Shown: positions 7,425-15,950 of the stretch, piece by piece | How the letters are laid out: each line of letters starts with the position of its first letter | Numbering within the stretch: position 1 is the first letter of the stretch | Origin: Clostridia bacterium | Lineage (GTDB): Bacteria > Bacillota > Clostridia > Christensenellales > RUG350 | Assembly (NCBI GenBank): GCA_017407285.1 | Contig: JAFQWW010000063.1 | Span: 1-44,678, forward strand | DNA length: 44,678 nucleotides | Reading direction: 5' to 3' | Program-made: the position numbers and the translations under genes | Notes under the pieces: model-generated | What the model saw: only the letters and a program-made list of their open reading frames with translations | Database searches by the model: none | Told to the model about the DNA's origin: nothing

Positions 7425-8624
7425 TTATTTCTTCAAAAATTTATTGATAAGTAAATCACCGTGTTTTTCAAATATACCCGTGGATTCTGCGTATAGTTCA
7501 CTAAAGCAAGGTACGCCCTCCACCTTTTCGTTACTTCTATAAATAAGATAAGGAACGGGGGTTGAGGAATGAGTTTTGATAGAAATGGGGGTAGGATGAT
7601 CGGGCAAGATCATTATAGAGAACTCTTCTCCCTTTAATCCGTCCAACAACACCTTGACTATTTTCTCGTCAATGTCCTCAATGGACACAACTTTGTTGTC
7701 GCACTCCCCTCTATGTCCGCACTCGTCGGGTGCTTCTACGTGAATGTACACAAAGTCGTGACGAGTCAACGCATCAAGAGCGGCTTTTGCTTTGCCTATA
7801 TAGTTAGTATCAATATTTCCAGTTGCGCCCTCTACCTCTATAACCTCCATGCCTGCAACCTTTGCTATACCTTTCAATAAGTCTACTGCAGATATCATAG
7901 CGCCGGACAAGGAGAATTTTTCCTTGAAATTGGGAAGAGCAGGTTTTCTACCCTCACCCCAAAACCAAATAGAGTTACCGGGACGGAGCCCTCTTTTTAT
8001 TCTATCCAAATTTACGGGGTGGTTTTTCAAAACGTCGTAGGACTTTTTCATTAAATCCAATAGTTTTTCGCCATTTACCCCTTTAGGCAAGTATTCCCCT
8101 ATCTTTTTACCCGATATGTCGTGGGGAGGAGTCAAATCCGCGCCGTCTAAAGCGTCTTTTACGAGCAAACAGTGACGATAACTAATACCTGCGTGAAAAC
8201 TCCATATCTCGTCGCCCAATTTTTCTTGAACTGCTAAAATGAGTTCGCGTGCTTCCGCCGTCGTTATCTCACCTGCCGAATAATCTACCATGCTCTTGTC
8301 CGCATAGTTTTCCTCATCAGACAAGGTTACGATATTGGTTCTATAAGTTACGTCGGATTCGGAAAATTCTACACCGATACTTACCGCTTCCAACGGAGAT
8401 CTTCCGCTATAGTATTCTCTAGGATTGTATCCTAAAACGGAAAGATTGGCAATATCGCTTGCCGGTTTCATACCCTCTGGAACGGTACGAACTATACCAA
8501 CCTCACTAACGCGCGCTAAAGCATCGATATGAGGTTTTTTAGCCACTTCGAGCGGGGTTTTGTCCCCAAGTTCTTTTATAGGAAGATCGGCCATGCCGTC
8601 TCCAAGCATAATTACGTATTTCAT
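7425..8624 (-). CDS. apgM: Cofactor-independent phosphoglycerate mutase, archaeal type
   Basis: Interconverts 3- and 2-phosphoglycerate in glycolysis and gluconeogenesis. The 399 residues follow the ApgM branch of the alkaline phosphatase superfamily: an N-terminal LGDGMAD metal site, KPASDIANLSVLGYNP with the phosphorylated Ser (about residue 56), SGRSPLEAVSIGV, FHAGISYRHCL, HVEAPDECGHRGE and LPDHPTPISIKTHSSTPVPY near the C-terminus. This is not the longer GpmI type usual in Bacillus, although ApgM is common in Clostridia. The start is supported by GGAGG. It is divergent from uppP and has its own TTGCAA/TAAAAT promoter. Confidence 0.93.
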   Translation of the reverse strand: MKYVIMLGDGMADLPIKELGDKTPLEVAKKPHIDALARVSEVGIVRTVPEGMKPASDIANLSVLGYNPREYYSGRSPLEAVSIGVEFSESDVTYRTNIVTLSDEENYADKSMVDYSAGEITTAEARELILAVQEKLGDEIWSFHAGISYRHCLLVKDALDGADLTPPHDISGKKIGEYLPKGVNGEKLLDLMKKSYDVLKNHPVNLDRIKRGLRPGNSIWFWGEGRKPALPNFKEKFSLSGAMISAVDLLKGIAKVAGMEVIEVEGATGNIDTNYIGKAKAALDALTRHDFVYIHVEAPDECGHRGECDNKVVSIEDIDEKIVKVLLDGLKGEEFSIMILPDHPTPISIKTHSSTPVPYLIYRSNEKVEGVPCFSELYAESTGIFEKHGDLLINKFLKK

Positions 8625-8641
8625 AGTCTGCCTCCGTCATT

Positions 8642-8670
8642 ATTTTAGCACAATATCTTGCGTTTTGCAA
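8642..8670 (-). promoter_or_regulatory. Promoter for apgM
   Basis: On the minus strand TTGCAA (8665-8670), 17-base spacer and an extended TGC-TAAAAT -10 (8642-8647). Confidence 0.65.
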
Positions 8671-8687
8671 CAAAACCTAGTATTCGT

Positions 8688-8716
8688 TTGCAAAATGCAT
8701 ATTATTTTGATACAAT
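8688..8716 (+). promoter_or_regulatory. Promoter for uppP
   Basis: TTGCAA (8688-8693), 17-base spacer and TACAAT (8711-8716) preceded by TGA. Transcription should start near 8723. It is back-to-back with the apgM promoter, the two -35 boxes being 17 bases apart. Confidence 0.7.
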
Positions 8717-8743
8717 AGACGTATATTAAAGGTGGAGGCTATC

Positions 8744-9544
8744 ATGGAAATTTGGAAAGCAATAGTTCTCGGACTCGTACAAGGTTTGACCGAGTTTTTA
8801 CCCGTATCTAGTAGCGGACATTTGACCTTGTTCCAACAGATATTCGGTATCACGGGCGACTCAATGTTCTTTAATCTTATGGTTCACGTCGGCACACTCG
8901 TAGCCGTTTGCGTAGTTTTCTTCAAAGATATATTAGGTCTTTTCAAGAAACCTTATAAAAATCTTTTGATGCTTATAGTCGCATCTGTACCTGCCGCAAT
9001 CGCAGGGCTTTTTCTAGACGACATTATCGGTGACTTATTCGCATCTGGTGCGGTTATGTGCTTTACCTTCTTATTGACCGCAGGACTTTTGTTCGTTGCG
9101 GACTATTTAGGAAAGAAAAATGCTGAACCTCGCATGCTCTCCTATCCCTCCGCGATATCCATGGGTGTTGGTCAAATGTTTGCCATTCTCCCCGGACTAT
9201 CTCGCAGTGGAACGACTATTGCAGTTGGTATCGCGTGCAAGAATAAACGTAATGACGTCGCAAAATTCTCTTTTTTGATGAGTATTCCCGTCATCGCAGG
9301 TGGCGCGCTCGTAGAGGTATTAAAAATCGTGAAAGCGCTTGGCAACGGCGCTACCCTCCAAATGCTTGGTGTAGATATCATACCTACCTTAGTGGCTATG
9401 CTTTGTGCCGCAGTATCGGGTTACTTTGCAATACGTTGGATGCTCAAGCTCATTGAAAAATGCAATTTCAAGTGGTTCTCGCTCTATCTTGTATGCTTAT
9501 CCATATTGTGTTTTATAAACTATTTCATAGCACCTATTTGGTAA
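8744..9544 (+). CDS. uppP: Undecaprenyl-diphosphatase (UppP/BacA)
   Basis: Integral membrane enzyme that removes a phosphate from undecaprenyl diphosphate to recycle the lipid carrier for peptidoglycan and other wall polymers; overproduction gives bacitracin resistance. The two diagnostic motifs are present: EFLPVSSSGH near residues 17-26, and PGLSRSGTTIAVG near 155-167 with the catalytic-site Arg and Ser. It has about eight hydrophobic segments and a usual length of 266 residues. A GTG at 8732 would extend it by four residues but is part of the GGTGGAGG ribosome-binding site, so the ATG at 8744 is taken. It is flanked by its own promoter and terminator. Confidence 0.95.
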   Translation: MEIWKAIVLGLVQGLTEFLPVSSSGHLTLFQQIFGITGDSMFFNLMVHVGTLVAVCVVFFKDILGLFKKPYKNLLMLIVASVPAAIAGLFLDDIIGDLFASGAVMCFTFLLTAGLLFVADYLGKKNAEPRMLSYPSAISMGVGQMFAILPGLSRSGTTIAVGIACKNKRNDVAKFSFLMSIPVIAGGALVEVLKIVKALGNGATLQMLGVDIIPTLVAMLCAAVSGYFAIRWMLKLIEKCNFKWFSLYLVCLSILCFINYFIAPIW

Positions 9545-9555
9545 ATAGAAAAATT

Positions 9556-9587
9556 AAAGAGCAAGTCGTACGACTTGCTCTTTTTTT
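9556..9587. terminator. Bidirectional terminator between uppP and the phosphodiesterase gene
   Basis: Perfect inverted repeat 9556-9569 / 9570-9583 (AAAGAGCAAGTCGT and its complement) followed by a T-run. It ends uppP and sits right at the stop codon of the convergent gene. Confidence 0.9.
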
Positions 9588-9588
9588 A

Positions 9589-10353
9589 TTAAATCAATCC
9601 TTTTCCGTCCCAATCTTCATCAGGCTCAACACCCAAAATCTTTGCAATAGTGGGCGCTATATCAAGGATACTAACGCCCTCTATCTCACGACCTTTTTCA
9701 AACTCGTCGCCTAGGAAGAATATAGGAATTATCATATCAGTGTCATCTTTCGTTCCGTGCATTCTATCGTGTCCACCGTGATCCGCAGTTACGATAACGT
9801 CGTATTCGCCAAGATATTTATCAACTATTATTTTGACTTTGTCGATAGACTCTTTGACCGCTTTTATATAATCCTCACTCATCCAACCGTTTTTGTGTCC
9901 CATAGAATCGGGCATATGCAAATACAAGAAGGTAAAGTCGGGAGCGTTTTCGTCCAAGGTTTTCATACAATTAGCCAAAATATCGTCGTCACTACTATCT
10001 AGTTTGTAATACACGAAGGTCGAGTACGTCAAAGATGCAGGGCGACAAATATCACGAAGAGGTCCCCAACTAAAGTGCATCGCCGTACTTTTTCCACACT
10101 CGAATAATTTTTCAAACAAACCTTTTACGGTATGGACTTGGGCTACGTAGTCGTTAGTGATAATTCCGTGGCGAGATGGCTCGACGGAATGGAACATAGA
10201 CATATGACAAGGCAAAGTAATTGAGGGGAAAACGGTATCTGACTTTAAGCAATAGGTAGACGCGGACTTAAGTCCCTCTACGTAATCGCTACCGCAACTT
10301 GAAAATGCGTCCGACCTCATACCGTCTATAGATATAAGTATTACTTTTTTCAT
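9589..10353 (-). CDS. Type I phosphodiesterase / nucleotide pyrophosphatase family protein
   Basis: A 254-residue alkaline-phosphatase-superfamily hydrolase. Two-metal-site residues are readable: ISIDGMRSD (Asp about 10), the nucleophile region PSITLPCH (Thr about 46), YLHMPDSMGHKNGW, and TADHGGHDRMHGT. Family members cleave phosphodiester or pyrophosphate bonds in nucleotides or lipid head groups. No signal peptide or membrane segment is visible, so it should be cytosolic. It is shorter than eukaryotic NPPs (about 400 residues) and lacks their cap insertions. It is separated from the large succinate operon by a terminator, with GGTGAG before its ATG. The physiological substrate is unknown. 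Confidence 0.87.
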   Translation of the reverse strand: MKKVILISIDGMRSDAFSSCGSDYVEGLKSASTYCLKSDTVFPSITLPCHMSMFHSVEPSRHGIITNDYVAQVHTVKGLFEKLFECGKSTAMHFSWGPLRDICRPASLTYSTFVYYKLDSSDDDILANCMKTLDENAPDFTFLYLHMPDSMGHKNGWMSEDYIKAVKESIDKVKIIVDKYLGEYDVIVTADHGGHDRMHGTKDDTDMIIPIFFLGDEFEKGREIEGVSILDIAPTIAKILGVEPDEDWDGKGLI

Positions 10354-10365
10354 ATCTCACCTATT

Positions 10366-10391
10366 AAAAAGCCTACCGAAAGGTAGGCTTT
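10366..10391 (-). terminator. Terminator of the 12-gene succinate/Hdr-Flx operon
   Basis: Ten-base stem AAAGCCTACC (10368-10377) with GGTAGGCTTT (10382-10391) and a four-base loop; on the minus strand it runs into TTTTT. It lies three bases beyond the last operon gene. Confidence 0.88.
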
Positions 10392-10394
10392 GTT

Positions 10395-11777
10395 TTATAA
10401 AACAACCGAAGGCATCAACGTTATCAAAAGCTGAGATGCAAGTACGATAAGTACGAGCGCTATAGGATAGGTAGATGCGTAAGCAGACGCTACGTCGTCT
10501 GTCTTTGCGGTATTTATCAAGGTTCCAAGTGCGGGAGTAGAAGTCATACCACCAGTGATAGAACCAAGACTGTTCAAGAGAGAGAGTTTCATCAAGTATT
10601 TTGCAATAAAATATCCTGCAATCATAGGAGCAAGAGTCATAACTGCGCCACCTAAGAATCCCCACAAAACGATACCAATACCGTTACTACCGATAGAGGT
10701 AACTAAGCTTACACCGCCGTGGAAACCTGCGCCCAACAAGAACATCATAAGACCGAACTCTCTAAATACCTTCAAGGTAGAATCGGGTATATGCAAGGAA
10801 AGTTTTCCAAAGTTTCCAAAGTGACCGAATACTAAACACATAATAAGTACGCCACCAGTAGTTCCTAAGCTAAAGCAAGGACCGTCGTAGCCTGCGCCAC
10901 TCAAAGGAATGGTGATAGATCCCAAGATAAGTCCTGCTACTACTGCTAAAGCGAATGCTGCAAGTCCAAAAGGATCACACTCGAATAAACCTTCTTTCTT
11001 CTCTGCCAAGCTTTCCGTACCGATTTTCAAAAGTTCTCTTTCTTTTGCCATATCGGATTTCAAGAATTTAGGCATAAGTTGAACGAACAAAACAACACCG
11101 ATAACACCGAAGGGGTATGCAATAGCGTGACCTAAAGCGATGAGACCTTCGTATTGAGCGGCAAGATAAGGTCCGTAACCTGCAACTGCGTCTTTTGCTG
11201 CAGAGAAACCGGGGGTGGAGGTCAACGCACCAGACAACACACCGGACCAATACTCAGAACCGTAATCAGTCAAGAGGGTACAAATTATGGCTACCAAAGT
11301 ACCGGATGCGATAATTACGATACCCAAAACGATATAGGTTTTGAAGTTTTTCTTCAAGTTCTTGAAGAAATTAGGACCTGCTATGAAGCCAACTGCTCCT
11401 ACGAACAATACAAGACCAATATTTTGGATCTGCTTGTTCATAACGGTAACGATAGCGTCACCCTCTCCTGCAACGTGGAACGCACCGAGCAAAGGAATAT
11501 CACCAAAGTCTAAAGTGCAAATCCAACCTATTAAAATTGCAACCAAGAATACGCCTGCCGTTCCTAAAGACACGCCTTTTATGGTAATTCTACCAAGCAA
11601 ATATCCAAGCGCTACGATTACGAATATTAAAGTGAATAGCACGAAAGTACTAGAAAAGTTGAAGGTATCTTCTGCTTTTCCTGCATTTATGATACACCAT
11701 GCAGCAATAGCCAAAACGACTACTACTGCAATAGTTATCCAAAGCCATTTCATGCTTTTTTTATTACTGTTCTCCAT
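10395..11777 (-). CDS. AAEx-family (AspT/YidE-like) transporter, predicted succinate exporter
   Basis: A 460-residue membrane protein of two homologous halves, each ending in the family's GA/MTSTP motif: GALTSTPGFSAAKDA and GGMTSTPALGTL. This is the aspartate-alanine exchanger domain (Asp-Al_Ex). The family includes AspT (aspartate:alanine antiport) and the Corynebacterium succinate exporter SucE1. Here the hydrophilic centre is only about 35 residues, so the RCK_C (TrkA-C) domains present in AspT and SucE1 are missing. It is the last gene of the operon, ten bases after the fumarate-reductase-like flavoprotein. With malate dehydrogenase and fumarase in the same transcript, export of succinate, or C4-dicarboxylate exchange, is the best guess. 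AGGAG precedes the ATG. Confidence 0.82.
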   Translation of the reverse strand: MENSNKKSMKWLWITIAVVVVLAIAAWCIINAGKAEDTFNFSSTFVLFTLIFVIVALGYLLGRITIKGVSLGTAGVFLVAILIGWICTLDFGDIPLLGAFHVAGEGDAIVTVMNKQIQNIGLVLFVGAVGFIAGPNFFKNLKKNFKTYIVLGIVIIASGTLVAIICTLLTDYGSEYWSGVLSGALTSTPGFSAAKDAVAGYGPYLAAQYEGLIALGHAIAYPFGVIGVVLFVQLMPKFLKSDMAKERELLKIGTESLAEKKEGLFECDPFGLAAFALAVVAGLILGSITIPLSGAGYDGPCFSLGTTGGVLIMCLVFGHFGNFGKLSLHIPDSTLKVFREFGLMMFLLGAGFHGGVSLVTSIGSNGIGIVLWGFLGGAVMTLAPMIAGYFIAKYLMKLSLLNSLGSITGGMTSTPALGTLINTAKTDDVASAYASTYPIALVLIVLASQLLITLMPSVVL

Positions 11778-11787
11778 TTCTTACTCC

Positions 11788-13398
11788 TTAGATGTCTTTA
11801 CGAGTGGTGTAGTTAGGAAGAAGTTTGGGAGATCTCAACTCGGTCTTAACGCCTGCTTTGTCGAGTTCTGCCTCAAATTTGTCAACGTGATCCAAGGTAA
11901 GTTTGCCAAGTTTAACACTCTTGAACGCTTTACCAGACTCTTTACCTGCGTTTCTACCGAATACGATGATATCCAAAAGGGAGTTACCCATAAGTCTATT
12001 TCTACCGTGGATACCACCAACGGCTTCACCTGCTACGAACAAGTTTTTGATGCCGGTCATACCGTCGGGAGTGATTTCCAAACCACCGTTCTGGTAGTGC
12101 AAAGTGGGGTAAACCAAGATAGGCTCTTTTCTAATATCGATGCCGTATTTAGCAAACATTCTGTACATTGCAGGGATACGTTTCAAAATAGTTCCCTCTC
12201 CACCGATCATCTCGATCATAGGAGTATCAAGCCAAACTGCTTTACCAGTACCGGTCGGAACACCGTTTCCTCTATCGCTACATTCTCTGATAATACCAGA
12301 TGCGTTTACGTCACGAGTCTCCAAAGGATGAATGTATGCAACACCGTCTTTGTTAACGAGCTGTGCGCCAAGAGATCTAACCTTCTCGGTAACGAGTGCG
12401 CCCAAGATTTGTTCGGGGAATGCTGCACCGGTAGGATGATACTGCAAAGTGTCTGCGTACAAGAGTTTTGCTCCTGCTCTATAACCCAATACAAGACCGT
12501 CTGCCGTTGCACCGTAGTGGTTAGAGGTCGGGAAGTTCTGGTAATGCATACGACCTGCACCACCGGTTGCGATAACTACGCATTTAGCACGAGCAACCAT
12601 AATTTCTTCGGTTTCCATGTTAAGAAGAACTGCGCCTGCGATTTTGCCTTCGTCGTCTTTAATAAGTTCGATAGCAGCGGTGAACTCAACTACGGGAATC
12701 TCACGGTTCAAAACTTCGTCACGGAGCGTTCTCATAATCTCTGCACCGGAGTAGTCTTTACAAGCGTGCATTCTCTTTCTGCTCGTACCACCACCGTGAG
12801 TGGTTACCATCGTGCCGTCTTCCGTTTTGTCAAACTCTACGCCCAAGTGATTGAGCCACTGAATAGCTTCGGGAGCGTCGGAAACGAGTTTTGCAACGAG
12901 TTCAGGTCTATTTGCAAAGTGTCCGCCACCCATAACGTCTATGTAGTGCTGAGCAGGAGAATCGTTGGGTTTATCAGCAGCCTGAATACCACCCTCTGCC
13001 ATCATGGAGTTAGCATCACCGATTCTAAGTTTGGTAACCATCATAACGTTTGCGCCTGCGTTATGTGCTTCGATAGCAGCAGAAGAACCTGCGCCACCAC
13101 CACCGATAACGAGTACGTCAACGTCGTATTTGGGGTTTTCCAAATCAATGTTCTTTCCCTTGATTCTGGAGTGTGCTTGCAAGTATGCAGCAAGTTCGTG
13201 AGGAACTTTGTCGCCCTTGTTAACACCAACGATCAAGTTTTCAAAGTTTTCTTCTTTGTAGTCGGGATGATATGCACGCAAAATAGCGTCTTTCTCATCC
13301 GCAGTCATTCTCTTAATAGTGTCACGCGCTTCAAATCTCGCCTGACGGGTAGCCTCTACCTTTTTCAAGGATTCTGCAATTTCAGGATTTTTATACAT
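11788..13398 (-). CDS. Soluble fumarate reductase-type flavoprotein (FrdA/TfrA-like)
   Basis: Predicted to reduce fumarate to succinate. It has an FAD fold (VLVIGGGGAGSSAA, residues 95-108), the AEGGIQAA segment, LQYHPTGA with a substrate-site His (321), TRDVNASG (Arg 362, candidate proton-donor region), LHYQNGG (His 434) and GGIHGRNRLMGNSL closing the FAD site. The residue at the place of the covalently flavinylated His of membrane FrdA/SdhA is Asn (about 130), as in L-aspartate oxidase, so FAD should be non-covalent. About 90 residues precede the FAD domain, longer than usual. No membrane anchor gene is nearby. L-aspartate oxidase is an alternative by sequence type, but the partner FeS gene and fumarase in the operon favour fumarate reductase. 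RBS GGAGG. Confidence 0.85.
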   Translation of the reverse strand: MYKNPEIAESLKKVEATRQARFEARDTIKRMTADEKDAILRAYHPDYKEENFENLIVGVNKGDKVPHELAAYLQAHSRIKGKNIDLENPKYDVDVLVIGGGGAGSSAAIEAHNAGANVMMVTKLRIGDANSMMAEGGIQAADKPNDSPAQHYIDVMGGGHFANRPELVAKLVSDAPEAIQWLNHLGVEFDKTEDGTMVTTHGGGTSRKRMHACKDYSGAEIMRTLRDEVLNREIPVVEFTAAIELIKDDEGKIAGAVLLNMETEEIMVARAKCVVIATGGAGRMHYQNFPTSNHYGATADGLVLGYRAGAKLLYADTLQYHPTGAAFPEQILGALVTEKVRSLGAQLVNKDGVAYIHPLETRDVNASGIIRECSDRGNGVPTGTGKAVWLDTPMIEMIGGEGTILKRIPAMYRMFAKYGIDIRKEPILVYPTLHYQNGGLEITPDGMTGIKNLFVAGEAVGGIHGRNRLMGNSLLDIIVFGRNAGKESGKAFKSVKLGKLTLDHVDKFEAELDKAGVKTELRSPKLLPNYTTRKDI

Positions 13399-13411
13399 AT
13401 TGCCTCCCTCC

Positions 13412-14086
13412 TTATTTCTCGATATCTCTGTTGTTGTAAAGTTCTTTGAGTTCTTCCAAAGGTTTCTGCATCAACGCTTCAACCGTTGCTTTGAAGTCCC
13501 CTCTTGCAATCTCTTCTACTCTCTGATCCAAGTGATCACAGTTAGGCGCTATGTATTTACCAACCAAACGGCGAGCAAGCATAGCTACTTGAGGATGAGA
13601 AATGCCAGCAGGACAACCCGAAGAACAACATCCGCACATTACGCAGTCAAAGGACTCTTCTGCACAGTTTTCATACTCACCACGTTGAGCGTAAGCGATA
13701 TACTGCATAACGTCCAAGCCTTGAGTACATTTTTTAGTACAAGAATTACAACCGATACAAGCGTAAATTTCAGGATACAACTGCATCATAATCTGCTCGG
13801 TAGGTTTGATTTTTTCAATATCGTAAACCTTCTTAACCAAGGGGAAGTAAGGAAGGGTAGCGATGTACATTCCCTCTTCTACCTGAGTAGAGCAAGCCAA
13901 GCAAACCTTGAGTTCGGTCTGACCTTTGATACGGTAAATCGTGGTACAAGCGCCACAGAAACCGTTTCTGCAACCGCAACCTCTAACGAGCTGGTAACCA
14001 GCGTGCTCCATTGCTTTCATAATGGTGAGGCTTGCGGGAACTTCGTATTTTTTTCCGAAAAGATAAATATTTACCATGTTTTCCAT
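13412..14086 (-). CDS. FrdB-like iron-sulfur subunit ([2Fe-2S] plus two [4Fe-4S])
   Basis: A 224-residue electron-transfer subunit. The N-terminal ferredoxin domain has Cys 37, 39, 44, 47 and 62 (CGCRNGFCGAC...C) for a [2Fe-2S] cluster. The C-terminal domain has CIGCNSCTKKC (110-120) and CVMCGCCSSGCP (148-159), both with four-Cys CxxCxxCxxxC spacing. Quinone-linked FrdB proteins usually replace one of these by a [3Fe-4S] site, so two full [4Fe-4S] motifs fit a soluble, quinone-independent enzyme. The N-terminal half resembles the thiol:fumarate reductase subunit TfrB of methanogens, but the C-terminal CCG (HdrB-like) domain of TfrB is absent here and encoded separately by hdrB. Thirteen bases separate it from the flavoprotein gene. 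Confidence 0.87.
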   Translation of the reverse strand: MENMVNIYLFGKKYEVPASLTIMKAMEHAGYQLVRGCGCRNGFCGACTTIYRIKGQTELKVCLACSTQVEEGMYIATLPYFPLVKKVYDIEKIKPTEQIMMQLYPEIYACIGCNSCTKKCTQGLDVMQYIAYAQRGEYENCAEESFDCVMCGCCSSGCPAGISHPQVAMLARRLVGKYIAPNCDHLDQRVEEIARGDFKATVEALMQKPLEELKELYNNRDIEK

Positions 14087-14103
14087 AATTTCCTCCGATT
14101 AAA

Positions 14104-14931
14104 TCAATACTCATCCGGTAATTCGTCGAGTTCGTCAAGGCGGAATACCGGACCGTCCTTGCAAACGTATTTAGAACCTATATTACAACGACCACATTTA
14201 CCTATTGCACACTTCATACGAAGTTCTAAGGTCGTGAATATCTGAGTTTCCTTGAATCCCAAGGATTTGAGCCCTTCCAAGGTGAACTTAATCATGATGG
14301 GAGGTCCACACAAGACAGCCGTTTTGTCCGTAGAGAAGTTGAGTTCTTTTACGAAGTTGGGGATAAATCCAACGTGTCCGTCCCAACCTTCTTCCTCACG
14401 GTCGATGGTCAAATGAACGTTTATGTTCGAGTCTTTGCACCATTCGTCGATTATCTCTTTGTAATACACCAAGTCACCCATAGAACGAGCACCGTATACG
14501 ATATCAACCGTACCGTAACGCTCGGGGAAATGACGTACGTAGTTTATAACGGAACGGAGAGGAGCAAGTCCTATACCACCTGCAATAAACACGAGGTTTT
14601 GTCCCTTGAACGCAGTGTCTACGGGGAAACCGTTTCCGTAAGGTCCTCTAACCGTTATCTGCTGACCTGCTTCCGCTTGGTGTATCCACTCCGTGAAGCA
14701 ACCGCAACGTTTGATAGAAAACTCTATGTACTCTTCGTTCGTGGGAGAAGAAGTGATAGAAATCATCGCCTCTCCTACGCCGGGCATAGAAATCATAGCA
14801 CACTGTCCGGGTTTGTGAACGAAAGGTTTTTTGCCGTCCAAGGCTACTACTCTAAAGGTCTTAACGTCGGGAGTATCTACTCTAACGTTAGTTATCACGC
14901 ATACCTGAGGTATCAAAGCTTCATTATTCAT
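14104..14931 (-). CDS. flxA: FAD/NAD(P)H-oxidising electron-input subunit (FlxA / hydrogenase gamma / PyrK-like)
   Basis: A 275-residue ferredoxin-NADP reductase-type protein: FAD-binding MISITSSPT near residues 56-64, NAD(P)-binding FIAGGIGLAPLRS near 115-127, CGPPIMIK, and a C-terminal Cys cluster CAIGKCGRCNIG...C for a [2Fe-2S] centre as in PyrK and sulfhydrogenase gamma subunits. In Flx-Hdr complexes this subunit oxidises NADH and passes electrons through the FeS subunits to HdrA. Its ATG overlaps the stop codon of flxB (TAATG), so the two are translationally coupled. Whether it uses NADH or NADPH is not settled by the sequence. Confidence 0.86.
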   Translation of the reverse strand: MNNEALIPQVCVITNVRVDTPDVKTFRVVALDGKKPFVHKPGQCAMISMPGVGEAMISITSSPTNEEYIEFSIKRCGCFTEWIHQAEAGQQITVRGPYGNGFPVDTAFKGQNLVFIAGGIGLAPLRSVINYVRHFPERYGTVDIVYGARSMGDLVYYKEIIDEWCKDSNINVHLTIDREEEGWDGHVGFIPNFVKELNFSTDKTAVLCGPPIMIKFTLEGLKSLGFKETQIFTTLELRMKCAIGKCGRCNIGSKYVCKDGPVFRLDELDELPDEY

Positions 14932-15950
14932 TAGTTTTTACCTCCAAGAGTTTTCATAACTTTTACGATATTCATAGAAATAGGACATTTAGCAAGACAT
15001 CTTCCGCAACCAACGCACATAAAGAGTCCGTTATTGTTTTCAGGATAGTACACGAGTTTGTGCATAAATCTCTGACGGAATCTTTCAAGTTGGGTAAGTC
15101 TGGGGTTGCCGTGTGCCATCTTGGTAAAGTCAGAATACATGCAAGAGTCCCAACAACGGAAACGAACTACGCCGTGACCGGTATTGAAATCTTTTACGTC
15201 GTAACACTGACAAGTGGGACAAACGAAGGTACAAGTACCGCAACCCAAGCAAGATTCGCTCAAAGATTTCCAAGCAGGATCGTCAAAGTACTCTTTTGTC
15301 TTGCCGCCGCCGAATTTGTCGGGAGAAAGATTGCTCAAAGGCAATTTTTTCAAAACCTCTTTAGTCTTTGCCTTCTCGCTTTCTACTACCTTTTCTTCTC
15401 CGTCCGTGAGCAAATCGGCAACGAGGGCTAAAATCTTCTCACCCTTTTCGCTATTTGCCTTGAAATACATCTCGCTCTCCGTCTTCCACATAGATACGTC
15501 GCCCTTAGGCTCGGTGCAATCTATGCCAAACGCATTACAGAAACAAGTTTCAACAGGTTTAGAACAAGAAAGAGCGAAGATAATTCCGTGTTCACGACGG
15601 TTAGCGTAATAACTGTCAACGGGATCGGACAAGAATACGTTATCCAAAACCTCGAAAGCTTTTACGTCACACGCACGAGCACCGAATATTACGAAATCGT
15701 CTTTGATGACTCTAGTGTCAACGACTTCGATATTCTTTCCTTCTACCTTGAAGGCTGCAACGTCTTCGATTTGGGGGAAGAAGAAATCTTTTGCGCTTCT
15801 TACGGTGTTAAGAGCCTCGCTCATAACCATACCGCTTTCATATTTTTCAAATTTTGCACCACCGTTGGTGTCAACGGGGATATAAAGTGCTAGGTTTTCG
15901 CTAATTTTATCGAAAACTGCGCTCAAATTACTCAAAGAACACTTACGCAT
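14931..15950 (-). CDS. flxB: 4Fe-4S dicluster subunit (FlxB / HyhB sulfhydrogenase-beta-like)
   Basis: A 339-residue iron-sulfur protein with CLGCGTCTFVCPTC in the middle and CVGCGRCLAKCP near the C-terminus, plus extra Cys in SCSKPVETCFCNAFGIDC and RCWDSC, the layout of sulfhydrogenase beta (HyhB) and FlxB/FlxC. It should carry electrons between the NADH-oxidising subunit and HdrA/FlxD. An ATG at 15977 would add nine residues, but AGGAG at 15960-15964 is correctly placed for the ATG at 15950, which overlaps the end of the preceding gene (ATGCGTAA), so 15950 is chosen. It is paralogous in plan to the next gene upstream. Confidence 0.84.
   Translation of the reverse strand: MRKCSLSNLSAVFDKISENLALYIPVDTNGGAKFEKYESGMVMSEALNTVRSAKDFFFPQIEDVAAFKVEGKNIEVVDTRVIKDDFVIFGARACDVKAFEVLDNVFLSDPVDSYYANRREHGIIFALSCSKPVETCFCNAFGIDCTEPKGDVSMWKTESEMYFKANSEKGEKILALVADLLTDGEEKVVESEKAKTKEVLKKLPLSNLSPDKFGGGKTKEYFDDPAWKSLSESCLGCGTCTFVCPTCQCYDVKDFNTGHGVVRFRCWDSCMYSDFTKMAHGNPRLTQLERFRQRFMHKLVYYPENNNGLFMCVGCGRCLAKCPISMNIVKVMKTLGGKN

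Noticed and set aside
11788-13398. Annotation as L-aspartate oxidase (NAD synthesis)
   Set aside because: The non-covalent FAD type fits, but no nadA/nadC is nearby and an FrdB-like partner, fumarase and malate dehydrogenase share the operon. Kept as an alternative only.
11341-13449. A 702-codon plus-strand open frame opposite the fumarate-reductase-like flavoprotein
   Set aside because: It is the complement of two clearly real genes (frdA-like and part of the transporter), has low-complexity Cys/Thr/Asn-rich translation, no ribosome-binding site and no recognisable motif. Long antisense frames are common opposite this codon usage.
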